Assembly (NCBI GenBank): GCA_025928545.1
Contig: JAICJH010000024.1
Coordinates: 18,573 to 82,572, forward strand
Direction: 5' to 3'
DNA from: Bryobacteraceae bacterium
GTDB taxonomy: Bacteria > Acidobacteriota > Terriglobia > Bryobacterales > Bryobacteraceae
Length of the DNA stretch: 64,000 bases
The notes under the pieces were generated by a model, which worked only from the letters and a program-made list of their open reading frames with translations, did no database searches and was not told where the DNA came from. Shown here piece after piece: positions 1-8,305 of the stretch (positions are counted from its first letter, which is position 1; every line of letters begins with the position of its first letter). Made by a program: the position numbers and the translations under genes.

Positions 1-14
1 ACTTAAGTATAAAC

Positions 15-43
15 TTGACTATTATGCAGCCCTCCGATATAGT
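15..43 (+). promoter_or_regulatory. Sigma-70 promoter of the AHSA1-ArsR pair
   Basis: TTGACT at 15-20 and TATAGT at 38-43 are separated by exactly 17 bases, close to the sigma-70 consensus. The start codon chosen for the downstream gene is at 95, which leaves a leader of about 45 bases. ArsR regulators of this type usually control their own operon, but I see no clear dyad over the promoter. Confidence 0.7.
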
Positions 44-94
44 AAAGTTGTTGCTTAACTAATGAGCGACGAGAAAGCTCAGGAGAGACAAATA

Positions 95-565
95 ATGAAA
101 CAGGAATCTGTGATTCACAATACGTTCGTGATCGAACGCAGCTTTTCGAAGACGCCGGCTCAGGTGTTTGCCGCTTTTTCAGATCCGGCCCAAAAACTAC
201 GCTGGTATGGTCAAAGCGAGAATCACGATGTCGAGAAGTTCGAGATGGAGTTTCAAGTGGGTGGAGCGGAACATGTGCAGTATCGTTTCCGGGAAGGCAC
301 GCCCTTTCCAGGTGTGGCATTGACGAACGACGGCCGTTATCTCGACATTGTGCCGGGGAGCAGAATTATTATGGAGTCGGCCATGGCAATTGGAGGCAAG
401 AACGTGTCCGCCGTATTGGCGACGTTTGAATTTCTGGCTACGGCCCAGGGAACGACGCTGGTCTTCACACACCAGGGCGCCTTTCTGGAAGGCTCGGGTG
501 GACCGGAGATGCGCGAACAGGGCTGGCGGAAACTTCTGGATAAGCTGGCGGCAGTACTGGTGTGA
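95..565 (+). CDS. SRPBCC/AHSA1-family protein
   Basis: The predicted protein (156 aa) has the AHSA1/SRPBCC pattern: an N-terminal strand with ERSFSKTPAQVFAAFSDP, a central KLRWYGQSE segment, and a C-terminal helix after GTTLVFTHQGAFLEGS. These proteins form a hydrophobic ligand cavity; the ligand is unknown. I place the start at 95 rather than at the in-frame ATG at 62 because AGGAG at 81-85 lies nine bases before 95 and nothing comparable precedes 62. It is followed ten bases later by an ArsR-type regulator. AHSA1 genes paired with an ArsR gene form a very common two-gene operon, so the function is probably tied to that regulator. Confidence 0.85.
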   Translation: MKQESVIHNTFVIERSFSKTPAQVFAAFSDPAQKLRWYGQSENHDVEKFEMEFQVGGAEHVQYRFREGTPFPGVALTNDGRYLDIVPGSRIIMESAMAIGGKNVSAVLATFEFLATAQGTTLVFTHQGAFLEGSGGPEMREQGWRKLLDKLAAVLV

Positions 566-575
566 GAAGAGCAAC

Positions 576-905
576 GTGAGCAAACGGAAAGTCGACGGCG
601 TGTTCCACGCACTGGGCGATCCCACGCGGAGGAGAATTCTGGAGAGGCTCAGCCGGGGGCCGATATCGGTTTCGGCACTCGCTGAGCCGCTTGATATGAC
701 GCTGGCGGCCGTGGTGCAGCATCTCCAGGTGCTCGAAGACAGCGGCCTCGTCAGTACTCAAAAAACGGGGCGGATCAGAACCTGCAATCTCGAAGCCTCG
801 GGTTTCGATATTGCCGCTGAATGGTTGCGCGACCACCGAAGTGTATGGGACCGGAGGTTACTCAGCCTTGGCGAATTGTTGGACGAACCCGAGGAACGGG
901 AATAG
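576..905 (+). CDS. ArsR-family winged-helix transcriptional regulator
   Basis: A 109-aa protein starting at GTG 576. It begins with the typical ArsR segment FHALGDPTRRRILERLS, followed by a recognition region (MTLAAVVQHLQVLEDSGLV) and a wing (TQKTGRIRTCNLEA). No Cys-rich metal site (CVC-type) is visible, so it belongs to the metal-independent group usually paired with AHSA1 partners. The same frame is open further upstream inside the AHSA1 gene, but that extension is a shadow and has no regulator-like sequence. It probably represses its own operon from the promoter at 15-43. Confidence 0.85.
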   Translation: MSKRKVDGVFHALGDPTRRRILERLSRGPISVSALAEPLDMTLAAVVQHLQVLEDSGLVSTQKTGRIRTCNLEASGFDIAAEWLRDHRSVWDRRLLSLGELLDEPEERE

Positions 906-911
906 ACAACG

Positions 912-938
912 GCCGGGCAGACTGTCGGGCTGCCCGGC
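912..938. terminator. Hairpin terminator between convergent genes
   Basis: A perfect nine-base stem (GCCGGGCAG at 912-920, CTGCCCGGC at 930-938) encloses a nine-base loop. It sits seven bases after the ArsR stop and 24 bases from the end of the convergent oxidoreductase gene. A short T-rich stretch (GGTTTTCTT) follows about 15 bases later on the plus strand. It may serve both genes. Confidence 0.55.
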
Positions 939-961
939 AAATCGCGATGCCCGAGGTTTTC

Positions 962-2458
962 TTAGCCGACCTTGAATGGCGGCTTCAGGAATTTATTCGC
1001 GTCCTTGTTGTTGGAAAAGACGCCTTTTTCCGCGTCCCACTCCAGCTTGCCATCCACCCGAAGAGAGATGACGCCGAGCAGCATCCATTCCACGAACGGC
1101 ACAGCAACGTTGAAGTTGGAGCACGCCGAGTCGCCGCCTTTGCATGCGCGGATCCAATCCTGATAATGTCCGGGTGAGCGGGTCAGCAGAGGTTCCGGGA
1201 ACCTGTAATTCTCCATCTTCTCTACCGCCGGGATGAGTCGGGTTTGCTCACCGTACGTGCCGGTTGTCATCATGCCTTTGTCGCCGATAAACAGACTGCC
1301 GTTGGGATCCGGAGCCTTGGCTTCCGGGGAGCGGGCGGCCTGGAATGTGTTCCAGTTGAAGACACTGCCGACAAAACCGCTGCGCGGCGCGGGCGGCGGT
1401 ACGGGTTCGCCGGGTTTGCGCGCGGGGCGGGGAATCGAGGGCAGATCGCCCAGAAGTTCGCCTTCGGGAACGCCATCGATCTTCGGCGACGCCGTCATGC
1501 CGTCGTGCCAGAAGAGTTTGAGAGCGGGCATGTTACCCCGCGCAGGAAAATCGAATCGCACGATCGATTTTTTCGGATACATGAAGGTGCTGGCGCCTTC
1601 CTTCATGACACATTCCACGCTGGTGGGCGCGCCGAGCCGCAACGCGAGATTCGGCGCGCCGAGGATGTGACAGGCCATGTCGCCAATCGCGCCGCAGCCG
1701 AAATCGAAAAACCCGCGCCAGTTAAATGGCTGATAAAAGTTGCCGTACTTATTCGGATAACCGGCGCCACCGGAGGTGTAAGGGCGTTTTTCGGCGCTGC
1801 CCTGCCAAAGGTTCCAGTCGAGTGTGGCGGGAACGGCGTCTGGCGCGGGAATGGACGTCAGGCCCTGCGGCCACCAGGGGCGATCGGTCCACGCGTGGAC
1901 CTCGGTGACGTTGCCTAACTGGCCGGACCAGACAATCTCGGCCGCCTGCCGCGTACCTTCATTGGAATAGCCCTGATTGCCCATTTGGGTTGCGACCTTG
2001 TATTTCTGCGCCGTTTCCAGCATGAGACGAGCTTCGGCCACCGTGTGCACGAGGGGCTTCTGCACATACACGTGCTTGCCGCGTTCCATACACGCGATGG
2101 CGGCCGTGGCGTGCATGAAATCGGGGATGGTGACGATACAGGCATCGATATCTTTGCCTTTAGCGTCGAGCATCCGGCGGAAGTCCTTGAACTTCGGGGC
2201 GTCGGGATACTGCTTGTACTTGGCCGCTGCTTGTTTGTCGTCGACGTCGCAGAGCGCGACGATGTTTTCCATTTTGCAGCCGTCGATATCGCTGGAGGCC
2301 TTGCCGCCCGCGCCGATGGAGGCGATATTCAGCTTTTCATTGGTTGACTTGTAGCCGGCCGCGGCCAACGAGGGAGTAGAGCCAAAACCGCGCGAAGGTA
2401 TGGCTCCGGCGAGAAGCGATCCATAGAAAAAATAACGTCTGGAGAAATTTTGGCTCAT
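962..2458 (-). CDS. Tat-exported Gfo/Idh/MocA-family oxidoreductase
   Basis: A 498-aa protein. The N-terminus has a twin-arginine-type signal (SRRYFFYGSLLAGA), so export is likely. The Rossmann start IASIGAGGKASSDIDG is followed by CDVDD, which ends the nucleotide-binding beta-alpha-beta unit. The family EKP motif appears as QKPLVHTVAEA, with the Lys kept. Family members oxidise or reduce sugars and inositols with NAD(P). Periplasmic members like this one are common in Acidobacteria and Planctomycetes, but their substrates are mostly unknown, as here. It is transcribed alone, convergent with the ArsR pair. Confidence 0.88.
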   Translation of the reverse strand: MSQNFSRRYFFYGSLLAGAIPSRGFGSTPSLAAAGYKSTNEKLNIASIGAGGKASSDIDGCKMENIVALCDVDDKQAAAKYKQYPDAPKFKDFRRMLDAKGKDIDACIVTIPDFMHATAAIACMERGKHVYVQKPLVHTVAEARLMLETAQKYKVATQMGNQGYSNEGTRQAAEIVWSGQLGNVTEVHAWTDRPWWPQGLTSIPAPDAVPATLDWNLWQGSAEKRPYTSGGAGYPNKYGNFYQPFNWRGFFDFGCGAIGDMACHILGAPNLALRLGAPTSVECVMKEGASTFMYPKKSIVRFDFPARGNMPALKLFWHDGMTASPKIDGVPEGELLGDLPSIPRPARKPGEPVPPPAPRSGFVGSVFNWNTFQAARSPEAKAPDPNGSLFIGDKGMMTTGTYGEQTRLIPAVEKMENYRFPEPLLTRSPGHYQDWIRACKGGDSACSNFNVAVPFVEWMLLGVISLRVDGKLEWDAEKGVFSNNKDANKFLKPPFKVG

Positions 2459-2499
2459 GGCGATTGACCTGCGTTACCGGAATTTCCGGGTCGCCATCA

Positions 2500-2688
2500 T
2501 CATATAACGCCGGCAGGTGGCTCTGCTGTGCACATTACCAGTTTGCCCGCGCCGGGGTAGCGAACCTTGAGTGGCTTTCCGAAAGTCCTGAGTTCAGTCT
2601 CGAGACCGGCAGGAGTTCGGGCATAACCCGGAAACAACAAATAAGGAGCGCCGGGACCCCTGCGGAAACAGGGAATCGGATCGGACAA
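2500..2688 (-). CDS. Possible small ORF upstream of the oxidoreductase
   Basis: A 62-codon frame starting with TTG, containing LLFPGYARTPAGLETELRTF and ending PAGVI. Codon choice looks protein-like, but I recognise no family and see no ribosome binding site. It may be the remnant of a larger gene. The rest of the 278-base gap (2459-2736) shows nothing clear. Confidence 0.2.
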   Translation of the reverse strand: MSDPIPCFRRGPGAPYLLFPGYARTPAGLETELRTFGKPLKVRYPGAGKLVMCTAEPPAGVI

Positions 2689-2736
2689 TTGTGCGAATCC
2701 CGCAACCTGAAGTAACGCTGAAGTTTAGAGGAATCC

Positions 2737-3009
2737 TTGGTTTTTGGTCCGGCTTGGCCCGTCAAGTGCCAGTACAACGGCATGAGACGAAAACGTAACA
2801 AAGCACTTCACATCACAGACACGACGCCTTTGCCGGATGCCGTGGCAAAAGTGAAATCGGAAGAGCCGTTGCCCATCGTCATGGGTGAAATGGCCTTATG
2901 GGGAGCCGCAATGTCGGCGTTGATGATCCCGATCAGTATTATCGGGATACTGGCGTCTCCGGTAATCGCCGCAGGTAATCTTTTCCGGCGGGAGCCGGTA
3001 AGCGCCTGA
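2737..3009 (+). CDS. Small predicted membrane protein, unknown
   Basis: The frame encodes up to 90 aa from TTG 2737, preceded by GAGG at 2728-2731; an ATG at 2782 would give 75 aa. The C-terminal half has one strong hydrophobic segment (ALMIPISIIGILASPVIAAG) followed by a basic end (FRREP). The N-terminus is basic (MRRKRNK). I recognise no family. It ends ten bases before the 3' end of the convergent blaR1-like gene. The start is not settled. Confidence 0.4.
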   Translation: MVFGPAWPVKCQYNGMRRKRNKALHITDTTPLPDAVAKVKSEEPLPIVMGEMALWGAAMSALMIPISIIGILASPVIAAGNLFRREPVSA

Positions 3010-3018
3010 TCCGTGCGT

Positions 3019-5094
3019 TTACGCCAGACGGCGGAAGAGACGGAACACACCTTTAACGGCGCGAGCCAGCAGGTTTGTGTGCTTCGGTGCTGCCAACACC
3101 AATTCAGGAGTTGGCAGCATCACTCTTTCCGTAGCGCTGGCGATATGAAAATCGGCGGGTGGCAGGGCGGACATGCCAACTTTTTTCATCAGCTCGTCCA
3201 GCCCATCCGTGCCACCGTGGTACGCAGTGTAGTTTTCAACAAGCGTGTTCTCGGCGACGGTTTTCATTTCAGGAGCAAGAGCGCTGGGGCCCGTGATCGT
3301 CAGTGAACGTGCAAAGTCGTAGATCGCTTCCGAGTAACGCGTAAGTTCGTTGCTCGTGGCCATCTGCTGAAGGATCGTAGCGCCCAGCTGATAAGAGGTA
3401 CCAGCGTCCTCCGGATCGACATCCAGAACTTTTTTCAATTCAGATTCCGCGGTGTCGTAATCTTTTTCGGTTTGCGCGATGTACGCGAGGATGGTGTGAA
3501 TCTGGAGAAGGTCGCGCGTGGAATCGTTCAGGTATTCATCGGAATGAGCGGCGAGCTGCTGGCCTGCTTTTTTCCCCGCGTCCAGGATCGCCGGATCGGT
3601 CTGGCCGTAGGCCGCGCCAAGTACGGCGAGTAGCGCGTGAGCGGTCATCACCGTGCGCTGCGTCTGGAGTTCGGAGACGGGGTAAAGTTGTTCCCATTCG
3701 CGGAGGAGATCGAGTTGCCTGACCGCGTCCTGTTCATTGTTGGCCGCCAGGCCGATAATTGATTCGCCTTTGTCTTTCCAGCCTGGTCCGATGCGTAACG
3801 GCGGCGGAGGGGCGGGCTGCAACGGGACCGGAGCCGGAGTGACATTGGTTGTCGCAACCGCGGCCAGTTCGAAGGCCACGTTGATTTGTTCGGTGCCGGC
3901 GGGAGTGCCCGAATCAAAACGCATGGCGGTCGCCGATTTGACGGCTGCCTGACGAAGTTCGCGGGGGCCGCCAATGGCCCGCGCGCCGCTGACGGTTCCG
4001 AGTTCGTCAATATTTACCCGCACCGGAACTGTTCCCTGAATGCCTTCAATCCGCGCGGATTCCGGATACTCCACAAGCGCGGGCGGAGCCGGGGCCGAAC
4101 CGTTTGCGGGGCTTGAGTATGCCGCCAGGCAGACGATCGCGAGGCTGAGCGCGAGAAAACCCGCGAGACTCGAAGATCCATACTCAGGTGTTCGTTCGTT
4201 GTCCACTAGGCGGCGAATGCGGTATTCGAGCGGCGAACTGGCGATGCCGATTGTGGCCACCGAGAGACTGGGAGGCTGAACGCGCAATCGCTCAAGCGCC
4301 GTCAAAGCGCGCGCGTAACAGAGAGGGTTACCGGAGACGCGTACCGCGAGATCGTCACAACAGAGTTCCCGCTCGTCGCGTATACGGTTCGAGAGCCACC
4401 AGATGGCGGGGTGGTAAAACAGCACGGTTTCGATGACCGACTGCGCGATGTTCACAACATCGTCGTAACGGCGGAGGTGCGCGATTTCGTGCGCCAGAAT
4501 GGCTTCGAGCTGATCCGGCGTCAGGTTGAGCAGGGTGGCGGCGGGGAAAAGAATGGCAGGCCGGAGCCAGCCGACAACACTGGGACCATCCGAATTAGCC
4601 GTGACCAGAACGCGGATGGCTCGCCGAGCTCCCATGCGCCGTGCGAGAGCGTTAGCGACGGCAAGGATCGAAGCGGCTGGAGGCGAAGCGAAGCGGCGCA
4701 CTGACGACAGACTCGCGCTCAGGTATGCGAGGCGCATTGAAAAGAAGACGACCCCGAGAATCCAGAGTTTCAGGATCCAGGGTTGCGCGACCGACAGCCA
4801 GTGCTCGAAGGGGAGTGCGGTCGACGATTGCGCGCCAGTCCACACGGCGCGTATCGTGAGAGTGATCGCGGCAGGCCCCGCGCTGGCGGACGCGAACGGA
4901 TCATACAGAGCGATCGCGGTCACGACCGGCAGGGCTGCCAGAATCAGCAGCGCTCCACAACAAACCGCATAGCGGATCCGCGGATTCTGTTTTCGCAGGA
5001 AAAACATCGCCAGCGAGACGCAGAAAGCCACGAAAATCCCCTGCCAGATGAACTGGATCAGCGCGCTGCTGATCGCTTGTGCAACCGGCGTCAT
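3019..5094 (-). CDS. blaR1: BlaR1/MecR1-type M56 sensor peptidase fused to TonB-like and TPR-like domains
   Basis: A 691-aa membrane protein. Hydrophobic segments near residues 10-30, 43-62, 105-125 and 310-325 frame an M56 peptidase domain with the zinc motif HEIAH at 202-206 and the downstream ERELCCDD at about 241-248. Residues about 338-412 resemble a TonB C-terminal domain (PESARIEGIQGTVPVRVNID). Residues about 438-660 form a helical TPR-like domain clearly related to the secreted protein encoded upstream (5519-6832). There is no penicillin-binding sensor domain of the classical BlaR1 kind, so the signal is not obviously a beta-lactam. The start codon overlaps the blaI stop (TAATG), so translation is probably coupled. 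By family analogy it would cleave or inactivate the BlaI partner. Confidence 0.88.
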   Translation of the reverse strand: MTPVAQAISSALIQFIWQGIFVAFCVSLAMFFLRKQNPRIRYAVCCGALLILAALPVVTAIALYDPFASASAGPAAITLTIRAVWTGAQSSTALPFEHWLSVAQPWILKLWILGVVFFSMRLAYLSASLSSVRRFASPPAASILAVANALARRMGARRAIRVLVTANSDGPSVVGWLRPAILFPAATLLNLTPDQLEAILAHEIAHLRRYDDVVNIAQSVIETVLFYHPAIWWLSNRIRDERELCCDDLAVRVSGNPLCYARALTALERLRVQPPSLSVATIGIASSPLEYRIRRLVDNERTPEYGSSSLAGFLALSLAIVCLAAYSSPANGSAPAPPALVEYPESARIEGIQGTVPVRVNIDELGTVSGARAIGGPRELRQAAVKSATAMRFDSGTPAGTEQINVAFELAAVATTNVTPAPVPLQPAPPPPLRIGPGWKDKGESIIGLAANNEQDAVRQLDLLREWEQLYPVSELQTQRTVMTAHALLAVLGAAYGQTDPAILDAGKKAGQQLAAHSDEYLNDSTRDLLQIHTILAYIAQTEKDYDTAESELKKVLDVDPEDAGTSYQLGATILQQMATSNELTRYSEAIYDFARSLTITGPSALAPEMKTVAENTLVENYTAYHGGTDGLDELMKKVGMSALPPADFHIASATERVMLPTPELVLAAPKHTNLLARAVKGVFRLFRRLA

Positions 5095-5477
5095 TACTGC
5101 TGGTCCTCGATGCGGTCCAGAAGTTTTTCGACTTGTTTCAGGTCCTGGGCGGAGGTCTTCTTTTCCGACAGCGCCTGGAGCACCATGGCGCGGGTTGAGC
5201 CGCCGAACACACGGTCCAGCATGTGGCGAAGCAACTGGCGCTGGGTTTTGGCGCGCGGGTCTCGCGGGCGGTAGATCTGCGGCCGGACGGCTTCATCGCG
5301 CTCTACCAGTCCTTTCTCGGTCATGATCTGCATGACCTTCAGCACGTTTGTGTACCCGATGGGCTTTTCTTCGCTCAGCTTTCTCATGACAGCCCTCACA
5401 GAAAGGGGACCGTGTTCCCAGAGCACACGAAGGATGCTGAGTTCTGCTTCTGTCGGCCGGGGGCGTTCGCTTGCCAT
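5094..5477 (-). CDS. blaI: BlaI/MecI/CopY-family repressor
   Basis: A 127-aa winged-helix protein: PTEAELSILRVLWEHGPLSV, then YTNVLKVMQIMTEKGLV as the recognition region, and a C-terminal dimerisation helix. I choose the ATG at 5477. The longer frame from 5507 would begin inside the promoter dyad, between its -35 and -10 boxes. With the promoter at 5485-5512 the transcript would begin almost exactly at this ATG, implying a leaderless mRNA. It is translationally coupled to the M56 sensor. It probably binds the two shared dyads at 5488-5507 and 6842-6861. Confidence 0.9.
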   Translation of the reverse strand: MASERPRPTEAELSILRVLWEHGPLSVRAVMRKLSEEKPIGYTNVLKVMQIMTEKGLVERDEAVRPQIYRPRDPRAKTQRQLLRHMLDRVFGGSTRAMVLQALSEKKTSAQDLKQVEKLLDRIEDQQ

Positions 5478-5484
5478 TGATTCG

Positions 5485-5512
5485 ATTATGACGATTTCGT
5501 TCGTCATGTCAA
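5485..5512 (-). promoter_or_regulatory. blaI promoter with operator dyad between -35 and -10
   Basis: On the minus strand TTGACA (5512-5507) and CATAAT (5490-5485) are 16 bases apart. The 20-bp dyad ATGACGATTTCGTTCGTCAT (plus strand, 5488-5507) fills the spacer, with arms matching at seven of eight positions. The -35 begins seven bases after the stop of the upstream TPR gene, so blaI-blaR1 has its own promoter. Only seven bases separate the -10 from the ATG at 5477, which predicts a leaderless transcript. Confidence 0.75.
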
Positions 5513-5518
5513 GGGGGG

Positions 5519-6832
5519 CTATTTCTTCGGCGCCTTGGGGATGGCTTTCACGGGACGCTTTGGGGCTGGCTTTGACTTTGCGGCGGTGTCGGCAACAAAC
5601 GTGACACCCTCCGGCAGACCGGTGATGTCGGTCTTTGGTTCCTGAATGACCAGGGTAAGAGTGTACGGGTCTTTTGTGTAAGCATCCACCACGCCCTTGA
5701 ACTGAATCGTTGTCCCGGCGGGAATTTCGCCTTTGATGTTGTCGTCGAGCTTGAGAATTGCATCTCCGGCTGAATTGTCCACGTTGACGAGGATCTGTTT
5801 TGGCGAAGGAACGGAGACGACCGTGCCACGAAACATGGTCGCGCCCTTATAGGCGTCGCCAGCCGGAGGCGGGAAGCCCACTCCCTGGAGCGATGCAAAG
5901 AAGGTATCGCCCTGCGATTGCAAAGCTGTGCGGATTGTTTCCCAGAAGGCGAGTTCGGGGTGCGCGATTGCCCACGCGGCGTGATCCTTCTCTTTGATTT
6001 CCTCGACTTCCACCACGCTCAGAATGTGGAACCCATCGGGCGGAAGAGCCGACGTTACGGCCTGTTTCATCAGATCCTCCAGACCATCGTTGCTGCCGTG
6101 ATAGTTGGGGTAGTTGGCTTTGAGCGCCTTCTCTGCGGCGGCCCTGCCTTCGGCGGGAAGAGCGTTCGGTCCTGTCACTGTCAGTGAGCGAGCCAGCTCG
6201 TAGAGGGCTTCCGAGAATCGCGCGAAGTTCTTGCTGAGCGAGATTTCATGGATAATTGTCCGGCCCAGTTGGTACGACGTTGCCGCCTGCGTTGGATCGA
6301 TGAGGAGCACTTTCCTGTATTCGGCCTCCGACGTGGCATCATCCTTTTTCAGCGCAGCTATATATGCCAGCAGCGAGTGCGCCTGCATTTCGGATGTGCT
6401 CCGGATCTTCGCCCAATCGGCGGGAGAGAGTTCTGCCAGCTGCGGGAGCGAACGCAGAGCGTCGTCGAAATACGTGTTGAGGCCGTCCAGCAATTGGTGC
6501 GCGGCTTTTTCGCCAGCCTGGAGTGCGGGGCCGTCGGGCTTGCCGAACCCGCCGGTGATCAGCGCAGTCAGGGCCTTCGCTGTGAGCAGGATGCGCTGAG
6601 ATTTAAGAGCGGAATCCGGGTATTGCTGTTCCCATTTCCTCAGCAGGTCGAGCTTTTTGATCGCGTCGGGTTCGTTCCCCGCGGCGAGGCCGATGTCGGA
6701 TTCGCCCTGATCTTTCCATGTGGGAGTGGCGGGGGGCGTCTGGGCGATCGCATGGGAGACGAGCGTGCCGGCTACAAGGAGTCCGGCGAAGACGGTGGCG
6801 AAGCGCTGGAAGGAGGCCGGGTGCGATTTCAT
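5519..6832 (-). CDS. Secreted TPR-like protein, BlaI-regulated, with C-terminal OB-like region
   Basis: A 437-aa protein with a Sec signal peptide (hydrophobic stretch about 11-30, cleavage likely after SHAIA). Residues about 38-300 are helical and closely related to the C-terminal domain of the neighbouring M56 sensor: both contain WKD(Q/K)GES-IGLAA, a KVL--DP--A-TSYQLG block and an ARSLT-TGP-AL block. Residues about 325-415 are strand-rich (FRGTVVSVPSPKQILVNVDN), suggesting an OB-like fold. The tail is Lys/Pro-rich. Function is unknown. Shared operator and shared domain suggest it is the output, or a competitor or ligand-binding partner, of the sensor. Confidence 0.85.
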   Translation of the reverse strand: MKSHPASFQRFATVFAGLLVAGTLVSHAIAQTPPATPTWKDQGESDIGLAAGNEPDAIKKLDLLRKWEQQYPDSALKSQRILLTAKALTALITGGFGKPDGPALQAGEKAAHQLLDGLNTYFDDALRSLPQLAELSPADWAKIRSTSEMQAHSLLAYIAALKKDDATSEAEYRKVLLIDPTQAATSYQLGRTIIHEISLSKNFARFSEALYELARSLTVTGPNALPAEGRAAAEKALKANYPNYHGSNDGLEDLMKQAVTSALPPDGFHILSVVEVEEIKEKDHAAWAIAHPELAFWETIRTALQSQGDTFFASLQGVGFPPPAGDAYKGATMFRGTVVSVPSPKQILVNVDNSAGDAILKLDDNIKGEIPAGTTIQFKGVVDAYTKDPYTLTLVIQEPKTDITGLPEGVTFVADTAAKSKPAPKRPVKAIPKAPKK

Positions 6833-6838
6833 AGCTCC

Positions 6839-6866
6839 ATTATGACGAAAGTTTTCGTCATGTCAA
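6839..6866 (-). promoter_or_regulatory. Promoter of the TPR gene with perfect BlaI-type dyad
   Basis: On the minus strand TTGACA (6866-6861) and CATAAT (6844-6839) are 16 bases apart. The perfect inverted repeat ATGACGAAAGTTTTCGTCAT (6842-6861) fills the spacer. Architecture and flanks match the blaI promoter. The -10 ends seven positions before the ATG at 6832, so the transcript should be leaderless or nearly so. GGAG lies between the -10 and the ATG, but it would not be transcribed from this promoter. Confidence 0.78.
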
Positions 6867-6980
6867 GCGGATCTTTCTTTCGTGCGGGGCGAGCCCGGTT
6901 TTTGCAGACAATCTATTTCTACTGGCGCTGAAGGATCAGCCCCGGCTGAAGTTGGAATATGCGAAGCGAGAATCGACCAG

Positions 6981-8300
6981 TCAGACTGCGTCGGAAACGC
7001 TGGTGAACGGGAAGTCTTTAACAACCAGCGGAGGAGCGATCATGCCGGCGCCTTCACCTCCCTGGGCTCGTTCGGGAATCCCCATTTTGACCACGTTCTG
7101 AAGCAGGCGGACAGGGCTTTCGTTGAACCGGAAGTTTCCCGCCGGCGATGTCACCTTGCCGTTTTCAATCAGGAAAAGGCCGTCGCGCGTGAGACCGGTA
7201 TATTGCAGGGTTTGCGGATTCACGTTACGGAGATACCAGAAACGCGTGACGAGAAGGCCGCGCTCCACGCTGCCGATGAGGGCTTCCAGAGAGTCTGTGC
7301 CGCCTTCCAGAATCAGGCGAGTGGCGGCGGGTGTCGGTGACTTGCCGGCTTTCATGGCCCAATAACGGTCGTACTGGAGATTTTTCACTACTCCTTTTTC
7401 AATCCATGTGACGGGGGCGGCGGGCTGGCCGCCGTTCTCGAAGATCAGCGCGCGATTGCGCTTATCGAAAGGATCGGTACGCAGTGTGATGAATTCGGGA
7501 AAGAGTTTTTCGCCAAGCAGGGTTCCTCCCCCCTTCTTGCTGAGGAAACTGCTGCCTTGCTCCGCGGCGCGGGCGTTGAAGCCAATGAGCTGCACAAGAT
7601 CGCTTACGGCGGTGGGTTCGAGCACGACGGTATAGCGGCCGGGATCGAGGCGTTTCGGGTTGCGCCAGCTATCGCATTTCCCGATTGCGGCTTTTGCAAC
7701 GGCTTCGCCATCCACTTGCGCAATATCCGGCGATTGACGCGATGCCCAGCCGGAACTGCTCCCATCCGGCGTGCGGACAGTACTGGAAAGTCGGGAATCG
7801 GTGGAACGTTCGAAGGCAAACAGGCCATGCTTGTTGGCGATCGCGGAGACCGTGGCGTCCCGTTCAAAAAAACCGGCGGCGACCAGATTCTTTGCGCGTG
7901 CGCCTTCAATCACGGCGCGAACGCCCGGAATCATTTCTTTATTGCGCGCCGCCGCGGTACGCTCCACGAAGTTATCGAAGCTGGAATATTGCTGCGGGCC
8001 GAGCCCGGCGATAAATTCCTGGTTCGGCGGAGTGACGTCGGAGAGTTGCTCGGCGCGCTTCATGGCTTCACGCAGCGATTTGTCGTCGAACTCGCTGAGT
8101 GAGATGGAGCCGGTCTTGTTGTCTTTCGTGACGGAGATGGAGAGCGACTGCACCACCTGAAAACCCGACGTGGTCACGCTGTTGAGAGCGTAGCGGATGG
8201 AATCGGTTTCGGCATTCCTTACTGAGACGGTGCACTCCGGGAACGTCGTCAGGGCCAGCACGCGATCGGTTATTTTCTTTGCTTCTGCACGTGTGAGCAT
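6981..8300 (-). CDS. TldE/PmbA-type subunit of a TldD/TldE metalloprotease
   Basis: A 439-aa PmbA/TldE homologue. It has the family C-terminal pattern (LEGGTDSLEALIGSVERGLLV, then LTRDGLFLIENGKV and the NFRFNESPVRLLQNV end) and lacks the zinc motif found in its partner. In known TldD/TldE pairs the two proteins form a heterodimer in which only TldD binds zinc. It starts five bases after the TldD stop. No signal peptide is visible (MLTRAEAKKITDRVLALTTF), unlike its partner. Confidence 0.88.
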   Translation of the reverse strand: MLTRAEAKKITDRVLALTTFPECTVSVRNAETDSIRYALNSVTTSGFQVVQSLSISVTKDNKTGSISLSEFDDKSLREAMKRAEQLSDVTPPNQEFIAGLGPQQYSSFDNFVERTAAARNKEMIPGVRAVIEGARAKNLVAAGFFERDATVSAIANKHGLFAFERSTDSRLSSTVRTPDGSSSGWASRQSPDIAQVDGEAVAKAAIGKCDSWRNPKRLDPGRYTVVLEPTAVSDLVQLIGFNARAAEQGSSFLSKKGGGTLLGEKLFPEFITLRTDPFDKRNRALIFENGGQPAAPVTWIEKGVVKNLQYDRYWAMKAGKSPTPAATRLILEGGTDSLEALIGSVERGLLVTRFWYLRNVNPQTLQYTGLTRDGLFLIENGKVTSPAGNFRFNESPVRLLQNVVKMGIPERAQGGEGAGMIAPPLVVKDFPFTSVSDAV

Positions 8301-8305
8301 GGCTT

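Noticed and set aside
5478..5507. Ten-residue longer BlaI start at 5507
   Set aside because: That ATG lies inside the promoter dyad, between the -35 and -10 boxes, so it would not be transcribed.
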